In this document: piece after piece, positions 7,827 through 13,404 of the stretch
Numbering within the stretch: position 1 is the stretch's first letter
Layout of the letters: every line of letters starts with the position of its first letter
NCBI GenBank assembly: GCA_007131435.1
Contig: SLQM01000129.1
Location: 1 to 22,387 of the forward strand
Source: Syntrophomonadaceae bacterium
GTDB taxonomy: Bacteria > Bacillota > Dethiobacteria > DTU022
Direction of reading: 5' to 3'
Length of the DNA: 22,387 nt
Made by a program: the position numbers and the translations under genes
Notes under the pieces: model-generated
Databases searched by the model: none
What the model was told of the DNA's origin: nothing
Seen by the model: only the letters and a program-made list of their open reading frames with translations

Positions 7827-9425
7827 TTAGCTATTTCGCCAGGTTTTATCCAGGCTGTCATAGCTACCCAGGCGCAGGTCATCTTTTTCCTTCAGCAGCT
7901 TGTGCTTTTCCACCCTTTCAGAAGCGGTAAGAGGCAGGCTTTCTACAAATTCAATATATCTCGGCATTTTGAAAGATGAAAGCTTTTCCCGGGCAAAACT
8001 GATTATATCTTCCGGGTGAAAGTTTCTACTCTCTGTATTTTTGTTTAGAACCAGGTAGGCTTTAACTTCTTCTCCGCGCAGGGGATCCGGGACAGGGACC
8101 ACGGCAACCATTTCAACCTGCGGGTGCTGGATAATAACGTTTTCCACCTCGGCAGCAGAAATATTTTCGCCTGATCTTCTGATCATATCTTTAATCCGGC
8201 CAACCCAGTGGTAATAGCCTTTTTCGCTTTCGTAAACAATATCGCCCGTGTGGAGCCACCCGTCTTTAAGAATTTCAGATGTTGCTTCGGGTTTATTCCA
8301 GTAACCAATCATCATTGGCTCTCCTTTAAGCAGCAGCTGGCCTGTTTCTCCCTTAGCAACCTCCCTTCCAGCTGGATTTACAACCCTGGCTTCCTTTGAA
8401 GAAATCGGTTTTCCAATTGCCCCGCTGCCCACTGAATCGGTGTCTTCCCAGGGAACGAGCAAATCCACGCCCGTTTCGGTCATCCCAAACGCTTCACGCC
8501 ATGGCACATTCCATCGCTTTTCATAATAGCTGTGCATTTGAGGATTGATCCCTGAGCAGATTACTGCCCTCAAGTTGTGGTTTTTTTCGTTTTCAGGATC
8601 TTCCTTCCTGCTGGCTAAGTAGGCAGGCATGGCCCCGATACAGTAGAAAAAAGTAACCTTGTAGTCCCTGCAGATTTTCCAGTGCCTGGAGGCCGAAAAG
8701 CGTTTCATAACCACAAGGGCTATTCCGTTCAACATGCAAAGCACCGTGTTCCACTGGGCATCCATGTAATAAAAGGGTTGGGCGCAGAGGTCGCGATCGT
8801 TTTTTCCTGCAGCCAGGTAATCTGAAGCGACTTTACCCATCTGCAGCCAGTATTTATGAGTTAACATGCAGCCTTTCGGAAACCCCGTAGTACCCGAAGT
8901 ATACTGGATGTTTGCCAGGTCATCCAGCCCGGGACCGGGCTTATCAAAGTACCCGCTCATTCCTGTAATGTATTCTTGGTAATCTATCGTGCCGGGGATC
9001 GCGTTTCTGCCGACGGATACTACATGATCGAGCTCGCTGCATTTTTCCCGGATTTCTTCAAAAACATGATAACTATCCTCATGGATAAAAAGTGCTTTAG
9101 CCCCGGAATCTTTTAATACATATTCAAGGTCAACTGACCTGTAGCTGTTGTTTGTGGGAACTATTACAGCAGCAATCCTGGTAATTGCCATCCAAAGCAC
9201 TGGAAACTCGAGCATATTGGGCAGCATTACAGCTACCCGATCCTTCCTGCCTATTCCTAAATCTTTTAACATGTTTGCAGTTTTATTAACCCTTTCTAAA
9301 AACTGCTCATAACTGATTTCAGTGTTATCATCGGGAAAAAAGAAAAGTGGTTTTGAACCGTATTCAGCTGCGCTCCTATTCAGCAGGTCAGCCAGGCTTT
9401 TGTAATCAAGAAATAAGTCTTTCAA
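7827..9425 (-). CDS. AMP-forming acyl-CoA synthetase/ligase
   Basis: This adenylate-forming enzyme makes an acyl-CoA from a carboxylic acid, ATP and CoA. Counting from an in-frame TTG at 9443 (538 residues), the P-loop YTSGTTGFPKG is at 181-191, FGMTETG at 319-325, GWLHTGD at 395-401 and the hinge region GRIKDMIRRSGENIS at 415-429. The A10 motif is altered: the usual SGK(I/V)xK reads TASERVEKHK, so the catalytic Lys position holds Arg510. I prefer the TTG at 9425 (532 residues) because AAAGGA lies 9 nt upstream, while 9443 has no visible site. The general look is that of the crotonobetaine/carnitine-CoA ligase (CaiC-like) branch, but the substrate is not determined. It is the first gene of a two-gene operon with the crotonase. 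Confidence 0.85.
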   Translation of the reverse strand: MKDLFLDYKSLADLLNRSAAEYGSKPLFFFPDDNTEISYEQFLERVNKTANMLKDLGIGRKDRVAVMLPNMLEFPVLWMAITRIAAVIVPTNNSYRSVDLEYVLKDSGAKALFIHEDSYHVFEEIREKCSELDHVVSVGRNAIPGTIDYQEYITGMSGYFDKPGPGLDDLANIQYTSGTTGFPKGCMLTHKYWLQMGKVASDYLAAGKNDRDLCAQPFYYMDAQWNTVLCMLNGIALVVMKRFSASRHWKICRDYKVTFFYCIGAMPAYLASRKEDPENEKNHNLRAVICSGINPQMHSYYEKRWNVPWREAFGMTETGVDLLVPWEDTDSVGSGAIGKPISSKEARVVNPAGREVAKGETGQLLLKGEPMMIGYWNKPEATSEILKDGWLHTGDIVYESEKGYYHWVGRIKDMIRRSGENISAAEVENVIIQHPQVEMVAVVPVPDPLRGEEVKAYLVLNKNTESRNFHPEDIISFAREKLSSFKMPRYIEFVESLPLTASERVEKHKLLKEKDDLRLGSYDSLDKTWRNS

Positions 9426-9471
9426 TGCTAATATTCCTTTCAAGATTCAAAATATCAAGACTTGTTAATTA

Positions 9472-9500
9472 ATCTTACAACTACCTGACACTTATGTCAA
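9472..9500 (-). promoter_or_regulatory. Ligase-operon promoter with embedded TetR-type operator
   Basis: The minus strand has -35 TTGACA (9495-9500) and -10 TAAGAT (9472-9477) with a 17-nt spacer. The palindrome TGACACTTATGTCA (9486-9499) overlaps the -35. Read on the minus strand it is TGACATAAGTGTCA, which differs from the OPT-operon operator at one base only. It lies 47 nt upstream of the chosen start codon. Confidence 0.7.
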
Positions 9501-9659
9501 TATTTTAAGCACGAACCTCTCTCAGCATTTTGGTCCAACCATTTCTATTGTTCTTTGATAAGAAACCAGCAATGTGAGAGGTAGTTACAGAATCGGCTAA
9601 CCTTTGTAAAAGAAAAAATATGAGAATAAAACCCCTTCCCCCCTGTCTCATTTTTTTCA

Positions 9660-9668
9660 TGGTATAAT
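9660..9668 (+). promoter_or_regulatory. Extended -10 promoter for the AhpD-like/selenolipoprotein unit
   Basis: TGGTATAAT (9660-9668) is an extended -10 element, 37 nt upstream of the AhpD-like start. No good -35 is seen at the right distance. The 12-base string ATGGTATAATTG is identical to the one upstream of the second selenolipoprotein (11625-11636). The rest of the 9426-9705 gap holds nothing else I can name. Confidence 0.6.
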
Positions 9669-9705
9669 TGTTTAAAATTTTGACAACATAATGGAGGTGC
9701 AGGAA

Positions 9706-10104
9706 ATGGCTTTCTTGAAAACTGTTTCGGAAGCTGAAGCAACTGGGAAAGTAAAAGCAGTTTATGACGATATTAAGGCAACCAAGGAAATTGACTACGT
9801 CCCGAATTTCTGGGTGGCCCTTTCAAACAGCCCCGATCACCTGGAAGCAACCTGGAATAAATTAAGGACAGTGATGAAGCCCGGTAAACTGGATCTGCTG
9901 ACTAAAGAGATTATTGCCCTCTCAGTATCGATAGCAAATAACTGCCGCTACTGAATACACTCTCACACAGCCGCCGTGAAGCGGCTTGGACTTGATAACG
10001 AAGCAGTTGCCGAATTAATTGCCGTGGTAGATGTATTCAGCGGAACCAACAGCCTGGCCAATGCTTACCAGGTGGAGCCTGATGTATCGCCAGACCCAGA
10101 TTGA
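9706..10104 (+). CDS. AhpD-like (carboxymuconolactone decarboxylase fold) selenoprotein, UGA = Sec83
   Basis: This reads as a 132-residue protein if the TGA at 9952-9954 is decoded as selenocysteine; otherwise it stops at 82 residues, inside the active site. The motif is Glu68-x11-Cys80-Arg-Tyr-Sec83-x3-His87, matching exactly the AhpD active-site pattern E-x11-C-x2-C-x3-H with the second Cys replaced. After the TGA the frame stays open for 49 codons of family-like sequence (HTAAVKRLGLDNEAVAELIA) to a TGA at 10102. A hairpin suitable as a bacterial SECIS follows at 20 nt. The start is ATG 9706 with GGAGG 8 nt upstream. Likely role: thiol/selenol-dependent peroxide reduction or disulfide exchange in the cytoplasm. 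AhpD-like selenoproteins are a known class. A selenolipoprotein gene follows 61 nt downstream. Confidence 0.85.
9966..9988 (+). promoter_or_regulatory. Candidate SECIS hairpin of the AhpD-like gene
   Basis: Stem AGCCGC (9969-9974) / GCGGCT (9981-9986), loop CGTGAA (9975-9980). The stem extends by 2 bp to 9966/9988 if C9968 is bulged. The loop begins 20 nt after the UGA. A short GC-rich stem with a small loop and G at loop position 2 fits what is known of SelB-bound bacterial SECIS elements. It lies inside the coding sequence. Confidence 0.7.
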
Positions 10105-10165
10105 TAGCACTGCAATAACTAGTATGCCAATATTTTAAATATAGTTACCTTGCAAGGGGACATGA

Positions 10166-10540
10166 ATGGTGAGAATAACCATGCCAATATTTGTCATTTG
10201 TTTATTATTTTTCATATTATCAGGCTGCACAGATAACCCTGTCTATGAAGATATCTACTTAACCGAAGCGCCTGGTATAAGGATCACGGCCGAAGCTTTA
10301 AAAGAGCTGGAATCTGGCAGCATAGCACATACCCTTAGTTACACGACTTGCTTCACGTGAGCAGGTAAAGTATTCACACCTGCCGTGGATGCAGGAATAC
10401 CTGATGATGGAAATAGCTATTTTATTGTTGAACTTAATAACGCAACCCTATATGTTCATAAAGACCTACTTGATCGAAACATAGAAATCTTTTGGGTCAG
10501 CACTGAAAACACTGAGCAGCTGGCAGCCCGCGAATACTAG
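10166..10540 (+). CDS. Small selenolipoprotein 1, UGA = Sec65 (CxxU)
   Basis: The frame starts at ATG 10166 (AAGGGGA 5 nt upstream; GTG 10169 is also possible) and meets TGA at 10358-10360. It then stays open for 59 codons to TAG at 10538, six nt before a terminator. Decoded with Sec it is 124 residues: a signal peptide with lipobox ILSGC (Cys21), then a region containing EAPGIRITAEALKEL, Cys62-Phe-Thr-Sec65, then AGKVFTPAVDAGIP and a conserved tail ending near IEIFW. The paralogue at 11686-12060 aligns without gaps from Cys21 to the end, with 30 identities in the 59 residues after the UGA, and has its UGA at the same residue. I do not recognise the family. An exported, membrane-anchored redox role is inferred from the CxxU and the lipobox. 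It is probably co-transcribed with the AhpD-like gene. Confidence 0.8.
10370..10400 (+). promoter_or_regulatory. Candidate SECIS hairpin of selenolipoprotein 1
   Basis: Upper stem CCTGC (10379-10383) / GCAGG (10391-10395) with loop CGTGGAT (10384-10390). The lower stem is GTATT (10370-10374) / AATAC (10396-10400), with a 5' bulge CACA (10375-10378). The loop begins 23 nt after the UGA. A bulged two-part stem resembles the fdhF type of SECIS. Confidence 0.7.
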
Positions 10541-10545
10541 AAAAA

Positions 10546-10574
10546 AGCGCATGCCCTTTACCGGAGCATGCGCT
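10546..10574. terminator. Bidirectional intrinsic terminator
   Basis: Perfect 9-bp stem AGCGCATGC (10546-10554) / GCATGCGCT (10566-10574) with an 11-nt loop. On the minus strand it is followed by six T, so it is a strong terminator for the FMN-binding lipoprotein. On the plus strand a T-rich tract follows. It sits directly after the TAG at 10538-10540, which marks the true end of selenolipoprotein 1 well beyond its UGA. Confidence 0.85.
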
Positions 10575-10611
10575 CATATTATATTTTGCAACCTTTCAGG
10601 TAAATTATAGC

Positions 10612-11394
10612 TTAATTTACCCTTGCTGCGTCAAGTGCGTTTCTAACTGCTTCCATCCACAGTTCAGCACTGGTTGTTGCTTCAGTGAAAATATCAACAT
10701 CTGGTCCCTGTGCTTCTATGAACCAACCCGGCATTTCCTCCTGGGCTTCATGGAATTCGGTATAGCCTGTTCCTGCAGCATAATCTTCATCCTTGAAGGC
10801 GTACTGGCCTTCATCGTCCGGGGCCGCTTCCTCAAGAACAACATCTACTATCTCGTCATTTTCGATAGTAACCCAGGCCACACCAAGCTGGTCTCTTTCA
10901 CCCATGGAAGATACACCCATGAAGGTGCCGTCAAAATACTCTGTACCTACAGGGTCTTCCAGGCCAGCCCTGATCATGGCATGCCTGGCTGCGCTTCTTG
11001 CTTTCTCCGAAGTGCCGGTTGCCTCGGTGAAGATGTCAACATCCCAGGTGTCACCTTCGACTATCCATTCAGCCAGGGCCAGGTGAGATTCTTCCAGGTA
11101 GGGCCATAGCTCCCCACCATTTGCGTAGGTTTCATAATCTTTCAGGAAACCGAAACCGTCGAATTCACTGACTCTTGCATCTACTATTTCCCCGTTAACC
11201 ACGTCTATCTCAACTTCGACATAGCCGAAACGGTCAGCAGTAGACACAGCACTGTAGGTTTCAACTTCCGGATCATCTACTGGATCATCAACTGGTTCAT
11301 CCACCGGCTCATCGACAGGGACATCTGTCTCACAACCTGCTGTAAAAGGCATTGCCAGCAGCATTAATGCAATCAAAATTACCATGTACTTCAT
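10612..11394 (-). CDS. Lipoprotein with two tandem FMN-binding-like domains
   Basis: This 260-residue exported lipoprotein has a signal peptide ending in FTAGC (Cys21), then an acidic Pro-Val-Asp-Glu linker (24-43), then two related domains of about 100 residues (about 46-145 and 150-258). Each domain has a strand pair of the type VEIDVVNGEIVDA / VTIENDEIVDVV and ends in the same motif DIFTEAT (120-126 and 234-240). This layout fits FMN_bind (RnfG/NqrC-like) domains, in which ApbE links FMN to a Thr in SGAT-like motifs. Here Glu replaces the Gly, so flavinylation is likely but not certain. ATG 11394 follows AAGGAGG. It lies between the two selenolipoprotein genes and its promoter abuts that of the second. 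Inferred role: cell-surface electron transfer. Confidence 0.75.
   Translation of the reverse strand: MKYMVILIALMLLAMPFTAGCETDVPVDEPVDEPVDDPVDDPEVETYSAVSTADRFGYVEVEIDVVNGEIVDARVSEFDGFGFLKDYETYANGGELWPYLEESHLALAEWIVEGDTWDVDIFTEATGTSEKARSAARHAMIRAGLEDPVGTEYFDGTFMGVSSMGERDQLGVAWVTIENDEIVDVVLEEAAPDDEGQYAFKDEDYAAGTGYTEFHEAQEEMPGWFIEAQGPDVDIFTEATTSAELWMEAVRNALDAARVN
11266..11325 (-). repeat. Intragenic 12-nt repeat encoding the PVDE/PVDD linker
   Basis: About four imperfect 12-nt units (GTSGATGAxCCx type) encode the acidic Pro-Val-Asp-Glu/Asp linker between the lipid anchor and the first FMN-binding-like domain. Unit number may vary between strains by slippage. Confidence 0.7.
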
Positions 11395-11436
11395 AACATT
11401 ACCTCCTTAATTATTATGCTTGTTTATCTATCTGTA

Positions 11437-11546
11437 CGCACAGCATTAAGCAAGCCATCAAGCATTACCACTTTAAGCTGTGCGATCAAGCCGAAAGTCA
11501 ATAGTCCAAACCTATTAATTTGGGTTTTGCAGTTGGCCTACTGCAA
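11437..11546 (-). promoter_or_regulatory. Structured leader of the FMN-binding lipoprotein (two hairpins)
   Basis: The 11395-11685 gap holds two perfect hairpins inside the long (about 195 nt) leader predicted for the minus-strand lipoprotein mRNA: TTGCAGT/ACTGCAA (11527-11533 with 11540-11546, 6-nt loop) and CGCACAGC/GCTGTGCG (11437-11444 with 11477-11484, 32-nt loop). They match no riboswitch class I know; the FMN (RFN) consensus is absent. Confidence 0.35.
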
Positions 11547-11596
11547 GATAAATGACTTCTTTTTACTACAAGCCTTTTGATCATCCGCATGTGAAT

Positions 11597-11634
11597 ATTT
11601 TAACATACCTGTTCTTGTTTGTAAATGGTATAAT
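11597..11634. promoter_or_regulatory. Divergent promoter pair: FMN-binding lipoprotein (-) and selenolipoprotein 2 (+)
   Basis: Minus strand: -35 TTTACA (11620-11625), 17-nt spacer, -10 TAAAAT (11597-11602) preceded by TGT (extended -10). Plus strand: extended -10 TGGTATAAT (11626-11634), with no clear -35. The two core promoters abut, so they are likely to be regulated together. Confidence 0.55.
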
Positions 11635-11685
11635 TGAAATAATATTAATATTAATTAAGATTATCATACATAGGAGATGACAATA

Positions 11686-12060
11686 GTGAGATTCGTGCTG
11701 GCAATAACCTACAGCTGTTTATTGATTTTATTAATGCTTACCGGCTGTTCAGATAGTTCTGGCGCTGTAGACATCTACATAGATGAAGCTCCTGCCATCA
11801 GGATTACAGCCGATGCCATGAAAGAAATGTCTGCTGAAGGTGAAGTATATACGCTTGATTATACCAGGCGCTCTTCATGAGCAGGCACGATATTTATTCC
11901 TGCCGTGAATGCAGGTATACCGGAAAACAAGGAAGGTTATTTTAAGGTTGACCTTGATAGCACTACCTTATATATCCATAATGACCTGGCCGAATGGAGT
12001 ATTGAGATCTTCTGGAGCAGCTATGCCGGCATAGGGAAGCTTTCAGCCCGGCAATATTAA
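11686..12060 (+). CDS. Small selenolipoprotein 2, UGA = Sec65 (RxxU)
   Basis: This is a paralogue of the 10166-10540 gene. I chose GTG 11686 because AGGAG lies 9 nt upstream; the in-frame ATG 11677 directly abuts that site. The frame meets TGA at 11878-11880, then runs 59 more codons to TAA at 12058-12060. Decoded with Sec it is 124 residues with lipobox MLTGC (Cys21), EAPAIRITADAMKEM, Sec65 followed by AGTIFIPAVNAGIP, and a tail ending SIEIFW...SARQY. The residue three before Sec is Arg62, not the Cys found in paralogue 1, so a CxxU pair is not required for the family. The conserved reading frame on both sides of the UGA in two diverged copies argues strongly against a nonsense mutation. Function is unknown; location on the cell surface is inferred. 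Confidence 0.8.
11890..11920 (+). promoter_or_regulatory. Candidate SECIS hairpin of selenolipoprotein 2
   Basis: Upper stem CCTGC (11899-11903) / GCAGG (11911-11915) with loop CGTGAAT (11904-11910). A short lower ATA/TAT pairing with a 5' bulge is possible. The loop begins 23 nt after the UGA, the same distance as in paralogue 1, and starts with the same CGTGRA seen in all three candidates. Confidence 0.7.
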
Positions 12061-12071
12061 GCGCAGATGAT

Positions 12072-12548
12072 TTACCAGCCCCAGGTTCCTGGGCCGCCTT
12101 TGAAGGGGCCTTCCAGGTTGGAAGTAATCCAGCCCCCGTAAAAGTCACCTTCCTGAGCTTTGACTTTCTCCCCGTCTACATAGCAAGCCTCTACCTTCGA
12201 GGGGTAAAAGGCAAGGCAGTCTTTTATTGCCTCAAAGCCGGGCCGGGGATTCTCATAGCACCAGGCTATGTTATTAATCTGTTCGTTTTCAGTGACCAGG
12301 TTAAAGTATACGGCCATACCTTTAAACTCGCACATGCTTGTTCTGTTCGCTTTTTGAAGCAGATTCATCATAATGTCTTCCGGCGGGATGTAGAAAACCG
12401 GCGGATGGCTGGTTTCAAGGACGCGAAAGCTGCCGCTGCTCTTTGCCAGGTTAAAACCTTTGTGAACTATTTCAATCAAACCAGGGTACGGTTCAACCCT
12501 GGGTGGTCGGGGATAATCCCATACTGATTCTTTATTTTTCTTTTTCAT
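12072..12548 (-). CDS. DUF427 domain-containing protein
   Basis: This 158-residue soluble protein of the DUF427 family has the family marks ESVWDYPRPPRVEP at the N-terminus, SHPPVFYIPPEDI, CEFKGMAVYF, AFYPSKVEACYVDGE and the C-terminal FYGGWITSNLEGPFKGGPG. Length is usual for the family, whose biochemical function is not established. The start is ATG 12548 with a moderate AGGTG site. It is convergent with selenolipoprotein 2, with only 11 nt between the two stop codons, and it has no obvious link to the redox genes. Confidence 0.85.
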   Translation of the reverse strand: MKKKNKESVWDYPRPPRVEPYPGLIEIVHKGFNLAKSSGSFRVLETSHPPVFYIPPEDIMMNLLQKANRTSMCEFKGMAVYFNLVTENEQINNIAWCYENPRPGFEAIKDCLAFYPSKVEACYVDGEKVKAQEGDFYGGWITSNLEGPFKGGPGTWGW

Positions 12549-12610
12549 CTACCAGGCACCTCGTTTTTTCCCATTCATAATCAGTTCCCATACTAGCCGG
12601 GTCAAATCTT

Positions 12611-12674
12611 GAATAGCAACAGTTCTACCCCTGATCCTATCATGGATCAGGCAACTTGCAAACTGATGCTATTT
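12611..12674. repeat. Nested imperfect hairpin element in intergenic DNA
   Basis: The 12549-12850 gap contains two nested inverted repeats. The outer arms are AATAGCAACAGTT (12612-12624) and AACTGATGCTATT (12661-12673), 12 of 13 paired. The inner arms are CCTGATCC (12630-12637) and GGATCAGG (12644-12651), perfect, with loop TATCAT. No T-run follows on either strand, so it is not a usual terminator. It could be a small dispersed repeat or a structured RNA. Confidence 0.5.
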
Positions 12675-12818
12675 TGGGCCACAGAGGAACAAGCAAAAGG
12701 GTCATGAGGGAACAGAGAGAAACGTCCTTGTCCCTTGCCATGTATTTTGTCACAGCTCAGATAATATCCTAATCTTTCATAGGCATAGAGAAAGATCCCT
12801 TTTCCTGTAATTAACCTC

Positions 12819-12864
12819 TTGACAATATAACATATGTTATATATAATAACATGTGTTATTATAT
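12819..12864 (+). promoter_or_regulatory. Consensus promoter covered by two palindromic operators
   Basis: TTGACA (12819-12824), 17-nt spacer, TATAAT (12842-12847): a perfect sigma-A consensus. An 18-bp perfect palindrome centred on AACATATGTT (12825-12842) fills the spacer. A second inverted repeat with 11-bp arms around TG (12841-12864, core ATAACATGTGTTAT) covers the -10 and the likely start site. Their centres are 19 bp apart. The TetR gene at 13405 in the same operon is the likely binder, giving autoregulation. Confidence 0.8.
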
Positions 12865-12904
12865 ATGGCTGTTACCACTAAAACAAAATATGGGAGGTTT
12901 AACA

Positions 12905-13363
12905 ATGAGTTACCTGGTCTTTACAGTATGGTTCACAGTTATTCACACGGCCGCTTACATCATTGCCGGGGTAATTGCCCTGAAAATAAGTAAGGACATT
13001 TACGAAAGCAAGGATCGCTACGCAGACTATTTACGGGATATGGCCGACTCAGTTGAAAGCAAGCATGTGCAGAAAACTTTTATTCCGGCCCAGCTGGTAA
13101 GGGGCATCATCATGTCGCTTGTCCTCTATCCTGTTTTAGGATCCTTGGCAGAGATCTCTTTCCTGGCGCGCTTTTTCTTCTTTGCAGGATTAATGTTTGT
13201 CTACACGGAAATATCAAGCGCTGTTCCTTTTCCAACAAATATAGAAGGTTTTGTCTACATGAAACAAAAATATATGCAGGGCAGTAAAATCTGGAAATTC
13301 TGGCTGGAGATAGCTATTTACAGCGTACTTTTTGCCCTGCCTGCAGCAGGATTACTGTTTTAA
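12905..13363 (+). CDS. Unknown four-helix membrane protein, 152 aa
   Basis: I do not recognise the family. The protein has about four hydrophobic segments (residues about 5-28, 62-80, 84-106 and 132-151). A charged stretch between the first two (KISKDIYESKDRYADYLRDM) lies probably on one face of the membrane. There is no signal peptide cleavage site. ATG 12905 has GGGAGG 7 nt upstream; an in-frame extension to 12851 would run into the operator and is unlikely. It is the first gene after the strong, palindrome-covered promoter and is followed 41 nt later by a TetR regulator, so it is probably the regulator's main target, like many small TetR-controlled membrane proteins. Confidence 0.7.
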   Translation: MSYLVFTVWFTVIHTAAYIIAGVIALKISKDIYESKDRYADYLRDMADSVESKHVQKTFIPAQLVRGIIMSLVLYPVLGSLAEISFLARFFFFAGLMFVYTEISSAVPFPTNIEGFVYMKQKYMQGSKIWKFWLEIAIYSVLFALPAAGLLF

Positions 13364-13404
13364 GCATCCTTAAGAACTAAGCCAGATAATGTGAAGAGGA
13401 GAAG

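Noticed and set aside
9952..9954. TGA as a true stop making the AhpD-like gene an 82-residue fragment or pseudogene
   Set aside because: The family sequence continues in the same frame for 49 codons with no other lesion, the TGA stands exactly at the active-site Cys, and a SECIS-like hairpin follows.
12851..12904. Upstream start for the unknown membrane protein
   Set aside because: It would begin inside the operator and transcription start region; ATG 12905 has GGGAGG at the right distance.
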